Notes: a model not told the origin generated them from the sequence alone. Counted from the first letter of the stretch, positions 28,379-40,050 are shown. The stretch: 64,000 bases of DNA from Staphylococcus xylosus NJ (GCF_000338275.1 NZ_ANMR01000006.1:186001-250000); one strand, 5' to 3'. Program-made: numbers and translations.

Positions 28379-29815
28379 TTATATGCTCACTAAATAATCA
28401 ATTGTTTTATTCAAGCGATATGCTGAGATATTAAACCACTCTAATACTTGTTGTTTCGTCACTTTAATTTCAGTATTTCGAAAATACATATATACAAATG
28501 CCGCTACATAGTTATCGACATTGGTTAAATCTACCTTTTCAGAAATAATCGCTTCCGCCTGATCAATCCATATAATAAATAATTCTTCAATATTTTTCAA
28601 TGATTCTATATCATAAAGCATTAACAAACCTCTGTGAATAAAATCTAACTTATTTAATTTTAAGTCTTGTATAAGGTATGTTAAATATAATTTTTCATAA
28701 TCATTCATAGATTCTAACACTCCCCAAATTTCTTGGGTCAATAACACTTCTCTTCCTTTTAATTGATTAAGTAAAAAAATGCCATACAATCTATGATGAC
28801 TATCGTCATTTAATAATAATGGTAGAATTTGTTGATCAAAGTAAGCTTTACTTTCTTCTATAACCCATGGAGCGTGGCCAACGTCTACTTGTGTAATCTC
28901 TTGTAGTTTGGCCCAAAAGTATTTACTATCTTCCAAATTTCCTAAATAGTAATTATTATAACTGAGCGCATTATACATTTGTATAGATAGGAATTTCCCT
29001 TTTCTATAAAGAGGATGTAATATCTTTTGGGATGCTTCATATTGTCTTAAATAACATAGGACAATCCCTAATTTAAATGATTCGTCATCATTCATTGGTA
29101 TAACTTTTCCTAAAATATTTAAATAGCGATGATATTTCTCTTTATCATTTGTATTATAAAGTAATAACGTATAATGACATAAGGCATGTACATCGCTATT
29201 ATCTTCACTCAATAAGCGCTCAAACATCTCTTTCGCCGTATCATATTCATTTAAATATAAATAACACATTGCTAACAAATTACGTACGACACGATGTGCT
29301 TGTATGTCCTCATTTTGATTTAAAATAAAATTCCTTGCTTCTGGTAAGCGACCTTGGGAAAATAAATATTGAAAAATAAGTTGTATGGCGAATAGTTGAC
29401 TTTCTGTTTCAATTTTTTCAGCAGAATGGTAGGATACTTCAAACATATCTTCAAGTTCATCTCTATAATCTTCATCGTCAGACATTGTAATATAGTTGAT
29501 TCCGAATAAGAATGCTTTATTAGCTTCATTTATCGTAATATTGAGTTGACTAAGCTGAAAATAGCTTTCTTCTACAAATTCATCTTGTGCTATACTTTCA
29601 TAAAAAAGATGTTCTGCCTTATTACCTAGTCCTAAATTTACTAGACATTCAGAATATTTTACTTTTGTATCAAAATCTTGAGGTGACATTTCAAGCACTT
29701 TTTTAAAATGTTCTGCAGCCTTTTTATAATCTTGTTGGTGAAATTTTTGTTCACCTAATTTTTTATAAAATTGACTATCAAACTTCATCGATATTACATT
29801 GTCGTTATGCGCCAT
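28379..29815 (-). CDS. Tetratricopeptide-repeat protein, 478 aa
   Basis: Helical repeats run through most of the length. Clear TPR units are at about 14-48 (KLGEQKFHQQDYKKAAEHFK), 170-205 (LLAMCYLYLNEYDTAKEMFE) and 245-285. There is no signal peptide or catalytic domain, so it is probably a cytoplasmic scaffold. It lies just downstream of lgt and an acyltransferase gene (21-base gap) and upstream of trxB on the minus strand, an arrangement shared with other staphylococci. GGAGGTGAT precedes the ATG. Partner unknown. Confidence 0.9.
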   Translation of the reverse strand: MAHNDNVISMKFDSQFYKKLGEQKFHQQDYKKAAEHFKKVLEMSPQDFDTKVKYSECLVNLGLGNKAEHLFYESIAQDEFVEESYFQLSQLNITINEANKAFLFGINYITMSDDEDYRDELEDMFEVSYHSAEKIETESQLFAIQLIFQYLFSQGRLPEARNFILNQNEDIQAHRVVRNLLAMCYLYLNEYDTAKEMFERLLSEDNSDVHALCHYTLLLYNTNDKEKYHRYLNILGKVIPMNDDESFKLGIVLCYLRQYEASQKILHPLYRKGKFLSIQMYNALSYNNYYLGNLEDSKYFWAKLQEITQVDVGHAPWVIEESKAYFDQQILPLLLNDDSHHRLYGIFLLNQLKGREVLLTQEIWGVLESMNDYEKLYLTYLIQDLKLNKLDFIHRGLLMLYDIESLKNIEELFIIWIDQAEAIISEKVDLTNVDNYVAAFVYMYFRNTEIKVTKQQVLEWFNISAYRLNKTIDYLVSI

Positions 29816-29836
29816 CCATGATCACCTCCTATGTTT

Positions 29837-30313
29837 TTAACTTTTAATTTGTATGGGATTCCCATAAGCCATTGTATTATCTGGTATATCTTTAGATACA
29901 ATGGCGCCCGCACCTACTTTGACATTATTTCCTATCGTAACACCAGGCAAAATAGTAACATTTGCTCCGATTAAAGTATTGTCTCCGATATGGACAGGTC
30001 CTGTTTTAAACTCATCCACTAGAAATTCGTGCGTTAAAATAGTTGTATTATATCCAATGACACAATTTTTACCTATCGTAATAAATTCTGGATAAAGTAA
30101 ATCCGGCACGACTTTAAACGCAAATGCAGTTTCTGCGCCGATGTTCATTTTCAAAAATTTACGATATATCCAATGCTTTAACTTCACAATAGGTAAATAG
30201 CGACAAATTTCAATAATTACCGTCTGTTTGAAAATTTTAACAATCCTCACGTAATGGTACATACGCCACAGTGGGTTTTTATCATGTGACTTCTGTCTTT
30301 TTAAATTCCGCAT
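29837..30313 (-). CDS. Hexapeptide-repeat acyltransferase
   Basis: 158 aa. Left-handed beta-helix repeats from about residue 72 (ITIGKNCVIGYNTTI, VHIGDNTLIGANVTILPG, VTIGNNVKVGAGAIVSKDIP), typical of the maltose/xenobiotic acetyltransferase class. The N-terminal 60 residues are basic and may contact the membrane. The substrate cannot be deduced; its place between lgt and the TPR gene suggests an envelope role. It starts 9 bases after lgt. Confidence 0.93.
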   Translation of the reverse strand: MRNLKRQKSHDKNPLWRMYHYVRIVKIFKQTVIIEICRYLPIVKLKHWIYRKFLKMNIGAETAFAFKVVPDLLYPEFITIGKNCVIGYNTTILTHEFLVDEFKTGPVHIGDNTLIGANVTILPGVTIGNNVKVGAGAIVSKDIPDNTMAYGNPIQIKS

Positions 30314-30322
30314 GTTATTTTA

Positions 30323-31159
30323 TCACTTCACTTTTAGGTTTGGCCATGATAGCGGACCAACATCTTTATAACGTGGCGAACGATATTTCACTCTTCTAAC
30401 AATCATTATGATAACACCAACTAAAATTAATATAATAGACATTAACTGCGCTACACGAATATCACTTGTTAGCATTAGGCTATCAGTACGCATGCCTTCC
30501 ACAAAAAATCTACCAATAGAATACCAAATTAAATAAAGGCAGAACGTGTCACCAACACGCAGATGTTTTCTTAATAAAATTAATATAACAAAACCTAAAA
30601 TATCCCATATGGATTCGTATAAAAATGTTGGTTGATAATATTTACCATCAATGTACATATTATCAATAATAAAATCGGGTATATGTAAATTTTCAAGCAC
30701 AGATTTTGAAACTGGCCCACCATGAGCTTCGTGATTCATGAAATTTCCCCATCTTCCAATACCTTGACCAAGAATCATACTAGGTGCAATTACATCGCCG
30801 ATTTGAAAGGGATTAATATTCTTTTGTTTACAAATAATAATGCCTGTTACAAACCCTCCAATTAAACCACCGTGTATCGCAATACCTCCATGCCATATCA
30901 TTGGTATCTCAATTGGATTTTGTATGTAATAAGGCCATTGAAAAATAACAAAATAGATTCTTGCCACAATAAAGCCAAATATTGCACTCCAAAAAATAAT
31001 ATCAACTAGCGTATCTTGGTCATAACCAATCCTTTTCACGCTAGCTTGTGCTATAAAATAGCCTAATAGTATACCAGCCGCAATGATAATACCATACCAT
31101 CGGACTGAAATCGGCCCTAATTCAAATGCAATAGGATCGATATAGTTTAATGTCAACAT
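30323..31159 (-). CDS. lgt: Prolipoprotein diacylglyceryl transferase
   Basis: 278 aa, seven membrane helices. The family signature [20 protein letters not shown] (about 130-149) carries the phosphatidylglycerol-binding Arg; [16 protein letters not shown] (about 87) holds catalytic-region residues. It transfers diacylglycerol to lipobox cysteines, for example in the SstD and YkyA lipoproteins of this window. It follows hprK by 3 bases, with the ribosome site inside the hprK end. Confidence 0.98.
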   Translation of the reverse strand: MLTLNYIDPIAFELGPISVRWYGIIIAAGILLGYFIAQASVKRIGYDQDTLVDIIFWSAIFGFIVARIYFVIFQWPYYIQNPIEIPMIWHGGIAIHGGLIGGFVTGIIICKQKNINPFQIGDVIAPSMILGQGIGRWGNFMNHEAHGGPVSKSVLENLHIPDFIIDNMYIDGKYYQPTFLYESIWDILGFVILILLRKHLRVGDTFCLYLIWYSIGRFFVEGMRTDSLMLTSDIRVAQLMSIILILVGVIIMIVRRVKYRSPRYKDVGPLSWPNLKVK

Positions 31160-31162
31160 TGC

Positions 31163-32098
31163 TTATTTCTCCTCACCATTATTACCATTACGTAAAATTT
31201 CTGCGTTTAAACGATCGTTAAATTCTTCAGCTGTATTAATCCCCATAATGTTTAGCCTATAATTCATTGCTGCTACTTCAATGATTACTGCTACGTTACG
31301 GCCAGGTCTAACTGGTATAGTTTTCTTCGTAATCTCTGTATCTAAAATTCGTAATGTTTCTTCATTTAATCCTACACGATCGTATAATTTCTCTTTGTGC
31401 CAGTTTTCTAAATGAATATTCAAGCGCAATCGTTTTTCTGTTAAAATCGATCCAGCACCGAATAAAGTCATAACATTGATAATACCCAAACCTCTAATTT
31501 CTAGTAGATGTTCTATTAATTTGGGTGCTCTACCAATTAATTCATCTTTACTTATTTCTCTAATTTCAACGTTATCGTCTGCTACAAGTCTATGGCCTCT
31601 TTTAATTAATTCTAAGGCTGTTTCACTTTTACCAATACCAGAGTCACCAGTTATTAGTACACCTACACCATACACATCTACAAGTACACCGTGGAGTGAC
31701 GTTGTCCTAGCTAGTTCATGTTCTAAAAACGTAGTCAATCGGCTCATTAACTGTGTAGTCGCAATTGTAGAAGTTATTAAAGGTGTTTCATGTTCTTTAG
31801 CAGCTTCAATCAATTCTTCTGGTGGTTCTAAGTCTCTCGTGACAATAATTGCCGGTGTTTCAGGTCGACATAATTTTCTCATGCGTCCTTTACGTTCTTC
31901 ATCTGGCAATAAATTATAAAAAGATAATTCAGTAGTACCTAATAATTGAATACGGTCTGAAGCATAGTGAGAAAAATACCCCGCCATTTCCAATCCAGGT
32001 CTCGAAATATCAGTGTTTTTAATTTGCTTATTTAGCCCTTCTTCGCCTGCAATCATCTCAAGTTCGAAGCGTTCTACTAAACTTTTTGTAGTTAACAT
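31163..32098 (-). CDS. hprK: HPr kinase/phosphorylase
   Basis: 311 aa. An N-terminal MurF-like domain (1-130) and a kinase domain with Walker [16 protein letters not shown] (about 152-166) and the signature [16 protein letters not shown] (about 200-215). It phosphorylates Ser46 of HPr and reverses it with phosphate, setting CcpA catabolite repression. GAGGTG precedes the ATG. It heads an hprK-lgt-acetyltransferase-TPR cluster. Confidence 0.99.
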   Translation of the reverse strand: MLTTKSLVERFELEMIAGEEGLNKQIKNTDISRPGLEMAGYFSHYASDRIQLLGTTELSFYNLLPDEERKGRMRKLCRPETPAIIVTRDLEPPEELIEAAKEHETPLITSTIATTQLMSRLTTFLEHELARTTSLHGVLVDVYGVGVLITGDSGIGKSETALELIKRGHRLVADDNVEIREISKDELIGRAPKLIEHLLEIRGLGIINVMTLFGAGSILTEKRLRLNIHLENWHKEKLYDRVGLNEETLRILDTEITKKTIPVRPGRNVAVIIEVAAMNYRLNIMGINTAEEFNDRLNAEILRNGNNGEEK

Positions 32099-32294
32099 TG
32101 GTTCACCTCTATCAATATTTCTTCGACTTTTATAGTATAGTTATTATCATATCAAAAAGAATTGATAATCCATATTAAAAAGTGTAGAAGATTAATAATT
32201 AATTAATCTCTTTAATAACATCACTGCCTAATTATAAACGATATTTTCAATTTATAGTTCATTCATCCAACAATTATGTATTTTTTAAAGTAAA

Positions 32295-32345
32295 ACAAAA
32301 AGAAAGACTCCTTATAAGTAACATTGTGTTATTTATAGGGAGTCT
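32295..32345 (-). terminator. Terminator after uvrA
   Basis: AGACTCC..TTATAA and TTATA..GGAGTCT pair; TTTCTTTTTG follows on the minus strand. The rest of the hprK-uvrA gap (32099-32294) is plain AT-rich DNA with no STAR-type repeat. Confidence 0.85.
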
Positions 32346-32395
32346 ATTTTTATATTGTTTAATAAAGTTCGTTAGTCTATGGTGAATCGTGATTT

Positions 32396-35230
32396 TTATT
32401 TAACTGTATCGCGTGCTAATACCGGCTTTAAATATCGACCTGTATAACTTTCTTCAACTTCTGTAATTGCTTCAGGCGTACCAGTAGCAACAAGTGTGCC
32501 ACCACCATCGCCGCCTTCAGGTCCTAAGTCTATGATATGGTCGGCCATTTTAATCACATCTAGATTATGTTCGATAATAACTACAGTGTCACCGTTTTCT
32601 ACAAGTGTATTTAACACTTTTAACAAACGACTAATATCGTCAACATGTAAACCAGTAGTAGGCTCATCCAATATATAAATTGATCGACCTGTAGATCGTT
32701 TATGCAATTCTGAAGCAAGTTTTACACGTTGCGCTTCGCCACCGGATAAAGTAGTAGCAGGCTGACCTAAAGTTACATAACCTAAACCAACATCTACTAG
32801 CGTTTTCAATTTACGATGAATTTTAGGTACGTTTTCAAAGAACGTCGTAGCTTCTTCAGCCGTCATCGCTAATATATCAGCAATATTTTTTCCTTTATAG
32901 GTCACTTCTAATGTTTCGCGGTTATATCTAGTACCACCACAAACTTCACAAGGTACATACACATCAGGTAAGAAATGCATCTCTATTTTTATAATTCCGT
33001 CACCCTTACACGCTTCACAACGGCCGCCTTTAACGTTGAAACTGAAACGACCTTTCGTATAACCTCTAACTTTCGCTTCATTGGTCTGCGCAAAGATGTC
33101 TCGTATATTATCAAAAACCCCTGTATACGTAGCTGGATTAGATCTTGGTGTTCGACCAATTGGAGATTGATCAATATCAATAATACGATCTAATTGGTCT
33201 ATACCTTGAATTTCATCGTAATCACCAGGCTTTATTTTAGATTTATTAATATGTTTTGCTAATGATTTGTAAAGTACTTCATTCACTAACGTACTTTTAC
33301 CAGAACCAGAAACACCTGTGACAACAGTCATTGTTGAAAGTGGGAAATCAACATCTATGTCTTTCAAATTGTTACTTCTCGCACCTTTTACGCTAATTTT
33401 GCGATCTGTAATCTGCCTACGTGACTCTGGTACTTCAATACGTTTTTGACCACTTAAATATTGGCCCGTTAATGATTTCTTATTATTCATTACCTGTTTC
33501 GGTGTACCACTTGCAACGATTTCGCCACCATGTTCACCGGCTCCTGGACCAACATCAACTAAAAAGTCTGCTGCTCGCATTGTATCGTCATCATGTTCAA
33601 CAACGATTAAGGTATTACCTAAATCACGCATTTCTTTTAACGTATTAATTAATCGATCGTTATCTCGTTGATGCAAACCAATAGAAGGCTCATCTAAGAC
33701 ATAAAGTACTCCTGAAAGTCTTGAACCAATCTGGGTTGCAAGGCGAATACGTTGTGCCTCTCCACCAGATAATGAACCAGAGGCACGATTTAATGTTAAA
33801 TATTCTAGTCCAACATTATATAAGAATTCTAATCTTGAATTGATTTCTTTTAAGATTTGGTTAGCAATTTTTCTATCTTGTTCAGATAACTCTATATGTT
33901 CATAACTATGCAACGCTTCTTTAATGGATTGTTCAACGACATCGCCAATATTTTTTCCTGCAATGTAAACAGATAGTGCTTCGCGACTTAAACGTTTACC
34001 ATGACAAGTTTCACATGGCAATTCAGTCATGTATTTACTCATCATTTCTCTTACCAATTCAGATGGAGAATCATGATATCTTCTATTTATATTATTGATT
34101 ACACCTTCAAACTCCATTGTACGTTTGCGTGTTTGTCCATTACGCTGTGTAAATGTAAATTCAATCTCTTTGCCATTTGAACCATATAAGATGATATCTT
34201 TTTGCCGATCTGTAAGCTTTTTAAAAGGTTTATCCATATTTATTTTAAATACTTCACAAACACGATTTAATAATGTTGGATAATAATCAGAACTAGATGA
34301 TTCCCAAGCAACAATAGCGCCTTCATTTAACGTTTTATTAGCATCAGGAACCACTAAATCTAAATCAACTGTAAGTTTTTGACCTAAGCCGTCACAGGTC
34401 GGGCAAGCACCAAATGGACTGTTAAAACTAAACATGCGTGGTTCTAACTCTCCAATTGAGAAACCACAAATTGGACAAGCATGATTTTCAGAGAATTTTA
34501 ATTCTTCGCCATCAATGATATCAACAATTAGGCTACCTTCAGAAAGTTGCAATGCTGTTTCGATAGAGTCTGCCAAACGTGATTCAATACCCTCTTTAAC
34601 AACTAAACGGTCGATGACTACTTCGATAGTGTGGTTTTTATTTTTATCTAATGCAGGTACTTCATTTACATCAGTTATTTCACCATCTACTCTTAAGCGC
34701 ACATAACCTTTTTTACTAATATCATCTATTAACTTCTCTTGGGCGCCTTTTCTATGTGTAATTACTGGCGCGAGGATTTGAATCTTAGTACGTTCCTCTA
34801 ACTTCATGACTTGATCAACCATTTGTTGTACTGTTTGCGACTCTATTTCAATGCCATGATTAGGGCAAAATGGTTTCCCTATACGTGCATAGAGCAATCT
34901 AATATAATCGTAAATTTCAGTTACAGTCGCAACAGTAGATCTTGGATTTTTGCTCGTTGTTTTTTGATCTATTGAAATAGCTGGAGATAAGCCTTCTATC
35001 GTGTCTACATCTGGCTTATCCATTTGACCTAAAAATTGTCTCGCATATGCACTTAATGATTCCACATATCTACGCTGTCCTTCAGCATATATTGTATCAA
35101 ATGCTAAAGATGATTTACCTGAACCTGAAAGTCCAGTCATAACTATAAGTTTATCTTTAGGTATTTCTATATCAACATCTTTTAAATTATGGGCACGTGC
35201 CCCTTTTACTACAATGGATGGTTGCTTCAT
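32396..35230 (-). CDS. uvrA: Excinuclease ABC subunit A
   Basis: 944 aa from the ATG at 35230. Two ABC ATPase modules: Walker [15 protein letters not shown] (about 31) and [14 protein letters not shown] (about 636), signatures [15 protein letters not shown] and [14 protein letters not shown], and Walker [12 protein letters not shown] and [11 protein letters not shown]. Zinc modules are at [18 protein letters not shown] and [17 protein letters not shown]. It finds bulky DNA damage with UvrB. A GTG at 35239 overlaps the uvrB stop, but GGGTG suits the ATG better. Confidence 0.99.
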   Translation of the reverse strand: MKQPSIVVKGARAHNLKDVDIEIPKDKLIVMTGLSGSGKSSLAFDTIYAEGQRRYVESLSAYARQFLGQMDKPDVDTIEGLSPAISIDQKTTSKNPRSTVATVTEIYDYIRLLYARIGKPFCPNHGIEIESQTVQQMVDQVMKLEERTKIQILAPVITHRKGAQEKLIDDISKKGYVRLRVDGEITDVNEVPALDKNKNHTIEVVIDRLVVKEGIESRLADSIETALQLSEGSLIVDIIDGEELKFSENHACPICGFSIGELEPRMFSFNSPFGACPTCDGLGQKLTVDLDLVVPDANKTLNEGAIVAWESSSSDYYPTLLNRVCEVFKINMDKPFKKLTDRQKDIILYGSNGKEIEFTFTQRNGQTRKRTMEFEGVINNINRRYHDSPSELVREMMSKYMTELPCETCHGKRLSREALSVYIAGKNIGDVVEQSIKEALHSYEHIELSEQDRKIANQILKEINSRLEFLYNVGLEYLTLNRASGSLSGGEAQRIRLATQIGSRLSGVLYVLDEPSIGLHQRDNDRLINTLKEMRDLGNTLIVVEHDDDTMRAADFLVDVGPGAGEHGGEIVASGTPKQVMNNKKSLTGQYLSGQKRIEVPESRRQITDRKISVKGARSNNLKDIDVDFPLSTMTVVTGVSGSGKSTLVNEVLYKSLAKHINKSKIKPGDYDEIQGIDQLDRIIDIDQSPIGRTPRSNPATYTGVFDNIRDIFAQTNEAKVRGYTKGRFSFNVKGGRCEACKGDGIIKIEMHFLPDVYVPCEVCGGTRYNRETLEVTYKGKNIADILAMTAEEATTFFENVPKIHRKLKTLVDVGLGYVTLGQPATTLSGGEAQRVKLASELHKRSTGRSIYILDEPTTGLHVDDISRLLKVLNTLVENGDTVVIIEHNLDVIKMADHIIDLGPEGGDGGGTLVATGTPEAITEVEESYTGRYLKPVLARDTVK

Positions 35231-35235
35231 TTGTG

Positions 35236-37218
35236 TCACCCTTCTGCTTTTAATTCAAATAACATATCCCTAAGCTCTGTAGCTTTTTCGAAATCTAAAT
35301 CTTTCGCCGCTTTCTTCATTTCTTTTTCTATATTTGCAATTGTCTTTTCGCGCTCTTTTTTCGTCATTTTCTTAGGAACTTCCGTTTGTTGTTGATCATT
35401 AGTTTCATCGTTATCAACAGTAGCACTAATCACATCATGTATTTTCTTATTAATAGTCATAGGGGTAATGTTATATTTTTCATTATATGCTTCTTGGATT
35501 GTACGACGTCTTTCCGTTTCGTCCAACGCATAACGCATAGAATCAGTAATCTTATCCCCATACATAATAACTTCACCACGATTATTACGTGCAGCACGTC
35601 CAATCGTTTGAACAAGTGATCTTTGTGAACGCAAGAACCCTTCTTTATCTGCATCTAATATCACTACGAGAGATACTTCTGGTATATCAATACCCTCTCT
35701 TAATAAATTAATTCCGACTATGACATCATATGTGCCCATTCTCAAGTCGCGAATAATCTCAATTCGTTCTAGTGTTTTAATTTCTGAGTGTAAATAATTT
35801 ACTTTTACTCCCGCTTCTTTCAAATAAGTAGTTAAATCTTCGCTCATTTTTTTAGTTAAAGTAGTTACTAGTACTCGTTCATTTCGATCAATGCGGTCTT
35901 GAATTTCTCCAATTAAATCATCAATTTGATTTTCAGTTGGTCGAACTTCAATCTTAGGATCCAATAAACCTGTCGGTCGGATAATTTGTTGTACCATCTC
36001 ATCTGTATGTTCTAATTCGAATGGACCTGGTGTAGCAGATACATAAACTAATTGTTTAGTCTTTTCTTCAAATTCTTCAAATTTTAGTGGTCTATTATCT
36101 AAAGCGCTTGGCAAACGGAAACCATGATCTACTAATACTTGTTTACGAGCACGATCACCATTATACATCCCTCTAATTTGCGGTAATGTAACATGTGATT
36201 CATCAATCATCACTAACCAATCATCACCAAAATAATCTAGAAGCGTATAAGGTGTTGAACCTGTTGGTCGTAAAGTTAGATGAACGGAATAGTTTTCTAT
36301 ACCTGAACAAAAGCCCATTTCTCGCATCATCTCTAAGTCATAGTTTGTACGTTGTTCTAAACGTTGTGCTTCTAGCAATTTGTTTTCTGAACGTAATTCA
36401 GTCAAACGTGCTTCTAATTCATTTTCAATTCTTTGGATTGCTAATTTCATTTTTTCTTCACGCGTTACGAAGTGTGAGGCTGGGAATATCGCAAAATGAT
36501 CTCGTTCTCTTAATACTTCTCCTGTCAAGTAGTTAACTTCACGAATACGGTCTATTTCATCACCAAAGAATTCTACTCTTATGCACATTTCTTCTCTTGA
36601 GGCTGGAAAGATTTCTACTACATCACCTCTAACGCGAAACGTACCACGTCTAAAATCAATATCATTTCTTGTATATTGCACGTCAACCAATTTTTTCAGT
36701 AATTCACTTCTGTCCATTTGCATGCCAACACGAACACTTACGACTAAATCACGATATTCTTCTGGATTACCCAAGCCATATATACAGCTGACACTAGCTA
36801 TGATAATAACATCATCTCTTTCAAATAATGCGCTAGTTGCTGAATGTCGTAATTGATCTATTTCATCATTAATAGAAGCATCTTTTTCTATAAAAGTATC
36901 AGTCGATGGCACATAAGCTTCTGGTTGATAATAATCATAATAGCTGACAAAATATTCCACTCTATTTTCAGGGAAAAACTCTTTAAATTCGCTATATAAC
37001 TGTCCTGCTAGTGTTTTATTATGTGCGATAATCAACGTAGGTTTACCCACTTGTTTAATAACGTTACTCATTGTAAAAGTTTTACCGGTTCCTGTAGCCC
37101 CAAGTAACGTTTGATGTCTTTTTCCTTCATTGACACCATTGACAATTTTTTTAATGGCTTCTGGTTGATCGCCTTGAGGCTCAAAATCAGAATGCAGTTT
37201 AAACGGATAATGTTCCAT
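35236..37218 (-). CDS. uvrB: Excinuclease ABC subunit B
   Basis: 660 aa. Helicase motif [15 protein letters not shown] (about 40), the beta-hairpin region [20 protein letters not shown] (about 93), [41 protein letters not shown] and a C-terminal UVR motif (about 620-655) that contacts UvrC. It loads at damage with UvrA and prepares dual incision. uvrA follows directly (stop and start adjacent). A LexA-like box lies 150 bases upstream. Confidence 0.99.
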   Translation of the reverse strand: MEHYPFKLHSDFEPQGDQPEAIKKIVNGVNEGKRHQTLLGATGTGKTFTMSNVIKQVGKPTLIIAHNKTLAGQLYSEFKEFFPENRVEYFVSYYDYYQPEAYVPSTDTFIEKDASINDEIDQLRHSATSALFERDDVIIIASVSCIYGLGNPEEYRDLVVSVRVGMQMDRSELLKKLVDVQYTRNDIDFRRGTFRVRGDVVEIFPASREEMCIRVEFFGDEIDRIREVNYLTGEVLRERDHFAIFPASHFVTREEKMKLAIQRIENELEARLTELRSENKLLEAQRLEQRTNYDLEMMREMGFCSGIENYSVHLTLRPTGSTPYTLLDYFGDDWLVMIDESHVTLPQIRGMYNGDRARKQVLVDHGFRLPSALDNRPLKFEEFEEKTKQLVYVSATPGPFELEHTDEMVQQIIRPTGLLDPKIEVRPTENQIDDLIGEIQDRIDRNERVLVTTLTKKMSEDLTTYLKEAGVKVNYLHSEIKTLERIEIIRDLRMGTYDVIVGINLLREGIDIPEVSLVVILDADKEGFLRSQRSLVQTIGRAARNNRGEVIMYGDKITDSMRYALDETERRRTIQEAYNEKYNITPMTINKKIHDVISATVDNDETNDQQQTEVPKKMTKKEREKTIANIEKEMKKAAKDLDFEKATELRDMLFELKAEG

Positions 37219-37367
37219 ATTATAACCCCTACTTCCTATATCATTTCTAACGCTTAGAACCTATTTTAAATCTTTTTATTAGGCTATATACATTGTTTTT
37301 TGGCGTAATATTTTTCCGAAGGTGCTTATACTCGTTACATATTTTAACAGATTAACAAACACAAAAG

Positions 37368-37381
37368 CAAACATTTGTTCG
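37368..37381. promoter_or_regulatory. Probable LexA (SOS) box of uvrBA
   Basis: Minus-strand CGAACAAATGTTTG differs at one place from the Gram-positive SOS box CGAACRNRYGTTCG. Position upstream of uvrB fits damage induction. Confidence 0.8.
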
Positions 37382-37404
37382 TTTTAATTAATCTTGTTCT
37401 ATAT

Positions 37405-37440
37405 AAATAAAAAACAAACATAGTCACTCTACCATGTTTG
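37405..37440 (-). terminator. Terminator after csbA
   Basis: AAACATgGTA..TACtATGTTT-type stem (37415-37439) followed by a minus-strand T run (GTTTTTTATTT). Confidence 0.7.
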
Positions 37441-37539
37441 CATAAATTTGCATTATAACCATGTTCTTAATTATCTCAAGTCATGTAATTATAAAGCGCT
37501 TATTAAATTATAGCAATTAGGTTGCTCAATACTTACTTT

Positions 37540-37770
37540 TCAATCGTCTTCTTTTTTGTGCAATTCTAATTGATCAATAATGAGATATCCTGCCAACATA
37601 GACACTACATCTATAAAAATAATCCACTCACTATGGAAGAATCCTTTTTGTACAGAGGCACCTATAATAACTAATGTCAGGATTGTTCCTACCCATTTAC
37701 TTCTCGTTAATACACTAAATAACACAACAAATATACAAGGAAAAAAGGCCGCAAGCGCATACCAAATCAT
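37540..37770 (-). CDS. csbA: CsbA-family small membrane protein
   Basis: 76 aa with two or three membrane helices (about 3-20, 27-45 and 48-66) and a charged end LHKKEDD. It matches the CsbA family, named for sigma-B control in B. subtilis; its biochemical role is unknown. It begins 5 bases after the HD-hydrolase gene, so the two form one transcript ahead of uvrBA. No sigma-B promoter was recognised directly upstream. Confidence 0.88.
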   Translation of the reverse strand: MIWYALAAFFPCIFVVLFSVLTRSKWVGTILTLVIIGASVQKGFFHSEWIIFIDVVSMLAGYLIIDQLELHKKEDD

Positions 37771-37775
37771 TCAAT

Positions 37776-38417
37776 TCACCCGTTCCTATTATTTAAAATA
37801 GCCATGGTTGTTTCTCGTAATTCAGATTTTGGAATGAACTTTTCCGTCAACATTTCAGGAATAATATTTTCTATAAAATCTTGAACTGAGCTAAGGTGAT
37901 CAAATTGCATTATTGTCTCTAACGACATTTCATATATTTCAAAGAATAGTTGTTCCGGGTTACGTTTTTGAATTTCTCCAAATGTTTCATATAATAAATC
38001 TATTTTATCAGCTACTGAAAGTAATTGACCTTCTAACGAATCGTCCTTACCTTCTTGTAATCTTTCTCTATAGATATCTTGATATGGTTCTGGAATCTCT
38101 TCATTTATAAAATGATCTACCATTTCCTCTTCTACTTGTGAGAATAATTTCTTTAATTCTCCGCTAGCATACTTTACAGGCGTTTTAATATCTCCTGTGA
38201 ATATTTCCGCGAAATCATGGTTTAATGCCTTTTCATATAAGCTTTTCCAATCCACTTCATTCCCATGATACTCTTCAACTGTACCTAAATATTGAGCAAT
38301 TTTAGTCACCTTGAATGAGTGGGCAGCGACGTTATGCTCGAAATACTTAAATTTACCTGGCAATCTAATTAATTTTTCTAAATCAGATAAGCGTTTAAAA
38401 TATTGATGTACTCCCAT
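37776..38417 (-). CDS. HD-domain phosphohydrolase (YfbR-like)
   Basis: 213 aa. An HD fold with ligands in RLPGKFKYFEHNVAAHSFKV (His near 29 and 33), NHDFAEIFTGDIKTPVK (HD near 68-69) and an acidic residue in VADKIDLLYE (about 137). It resembles YfbR/YpgQ-type 5'-nucleotidases but the substrate is not certain. AGGAGG lies ahead of the ATG. csbA follows. Confidence 0.9.
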   Translation of the reverse strand: MGVHQYFKRLSDLEKLIRLPGKFKYFEHNVAAHSFKVTKIAQYLGTVEEYHGNEVDWKSLYEKALNHDFAEIFTGDIKTPVKYASGELKKLFSQVEEEMVDHFINEEIPEPYQDIYRERLQEGKDDSLEGQLLSVADKIDLLYETFGEIQKRNPEQLFFEIYEMSLETIMQFDHLSSVQDFIENIIPEMLTEKFIPKSELRETTMAILNNRNG

Positions 38418-38554
38418 GACATCGCCTCCTAGTTTATTTAATGAATCATTATACTTGTTTTTATAATATCACTCAACAAATAAAATGTCTTACCAATATC
38501 CTTAAAAATAATTATTTATTTGTATTATAAACATACTACTTTAATTAATATAAC

Positions 38555-38611
38555 GAGAGAGTGGAACAGCGAAATCATATTATTCTACAATGATTTCGTC
38601 GCCCCACTCCC
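38555..38611. repeat. Dispersed GAGTGGGAC-type element, copy 3 (short)
   Basis: GAGAGTGGAACAG..GATTTCGTCGCCCCACTCCC repeats only the first hairpin of the elements at 9848 and 54347. The surrounding 38418-38734 gap holds no gene. Confidence 0.75.
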
Positions 38612-38734
38612 ATGAACATAGCTTTCAGTTTAGTTAGTCATTTCTTCTACGTTAATTTACAATTTCACTTATTATCTTATAAAACAAGATATCAACATAT
38701 TTGTTCTAAATCAAACTAAAAACTCTAGTATTAA

Positions 38735-39697
38735 TTAGTGAATATAATTGTATTGTCCTGTGTTGTGTACTGTTCTATAAGATTTTTGCCCTACTCCTTG
38801 CCAGTTCATTTCTGACACAAGAATTGATCCATCTGAATTTTTACGTTCCACTATACCTACATGACCATAATTGCCAGCGTTACTTTGGAAAATAGCTCCA
38901 ACTTCTGGCGTGTGATTTACTTGATAGCCATTTTGACGAGCTGCTGTAGCCCAATTATTCGCATTTCCCCATAAATTACCAACAGATTTTCCTAATTGTT
39001 GACGTCTATCGAAAGCGTAATATGTACACTGTCCCCATGTGTAATAGTTATTGCCATTTGAAGTTTGTTGTACTGGTCTATAGTGTTCTTTAGATTCCAC
39101 ATTACTATCAACATGCATTTGTTGATTGTTTTCAGCTACGTCATGTGCGTTAACATTTGGCCATGTTTGTGGTGCAATAGATGTCCCATTTGTTGATGTT
39201 GTAGTACGATTTGGCGTTGATTGTTCATTAATTACTTCATTGTAATTACCATTTGAGGTATTGCTTTGCCCTTCGATTTGCTCGTTAAACATTTGTTGTA
39301 TTTGATTGTTTAAATGTGCTGAACCTTTTTCAGAAACTGCGATAAGTTGACCAGGATATATCATTTCTCCTAAATTTGGGTTCAACTGATTAAGTTGTTC
39401 AACTGTCAGTTGATATGCATCTGCGATACTTTGAATTGAATCCCCAACTTTTACTTCTACAATATCATTATCTGGAAGTACTAATCTTTCTCCTGCTTGA
39501 ACATACTCTCTATCATTTATTTGATTTAAATTTTTAATTTCAGTAGTTGTTGTTGCAAATGCTTGAGCTATATCTGTTAATTTAGCATTTTCCTTCACTG
39601 TATGGATTTGGTCTGCTGATGCTATACCATTTATACCAAAAAACATTGCTGCCGTTGTTATAGAAAATGTTAAGCCTTTCTTCATTACATATTTCAT
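38735..39697 (-). CDS. Secreted LysM-CHAP peptidoglycan hydrolase
   Basis: 320 aa. A signal peptide of about 28 residues (cleavage after GIASA), LysM domains at about 30-74 and 77-122, a Gln/Asn/Ser/Thr-rich linker, and a C-terminal CHAP domain (about 210-320) with the catalytic Cys in WGQCTYYAFDRR and His in GNYGHVGIVE. It is of the SsaA/Sle1 type, splitting wall peptides or amide bonds. A perfect WalR-type motif lies 62 bases upstream, as in other staphylococcal wall-hydrolase genes. Confidence 0.94.
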   Translation of the reverse strand: MKYVMKKGLTFSITTAAMFFGINGIASADQIHTVKENAKLTDIAQAFATTTTEIKNLNQINDREYVQAGERLVLPDNDIVEVKVGDSIQSIADAYQLTVEQLNQLNPNLGEMIYPGQLIAVSEKGSAHLNNQIQQMFNEQIEGQSNTSNGNYNEVINEQSTPNRTTTSTNGTSIAPQTWPNVNAHDVAENNQQMHVDSNVESKEHYRPVQQTSNGNNYYTWGQCTYYAFDRRQQLGKSVGNLWGNANNWATAARQNGYQVNHTPEVGAIFQSNAGNYGHVGIVERKNSDGSILVSEMNWQGVGQKSYRTVHNTGQYNYIH

Positions 39698-39758
39698 CCT
39701 TTGCTATCTTAATTTTAATCAAGAATAATATAGCACATAACTCTTAGACATTTGTCTT

Positions 39759-39775
39759 TGTTATTATACTGTAAT
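39759..39775 (+). promoter_or_regulatory. WalR-type box upstream of LysM-CHAP gene
   Basis: TGTTATTATACTGTAAT equals TGTWAY-N5-TGTWAY with no mismatch, on the strand opposite the gene. It overlaps a TATAAT that could be the -10, so the direction of control is uncertain. The rest of 39776-40050 shows no convincing gene. Confidence 0.65.
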
Positions 39776-40050
39776 ACAACAGTCAACTTTCAATTTTAAC
39801 GAACTCTTTTATATCATTTAAAATACGTCCAATCCTTTGATAAAACTAAATTTAATTAAAGATCATCATTCTGCGAATAACAGACTATGTAACATTAAAA
39901 AATGCATTTTACATTCAATGATTAATATTTTAAAATCATTTAAAATATATAACCTTGTATTTATATTCTATCCAAAGTATAGTCCACCTCTTTATTCGTT
40001 GAAATTCACCTACCCATTATTTGCATTTAGTGTAAAACTTCAAAAATAAA

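Noticed and set aside
39837..40049. 70-aa plus-strand frame between the LysM-CHAP gene and prfB
   Set aside because: No ribosome site, AT-rich random composition, followed by the prfB hairpin; not supported as a gene.
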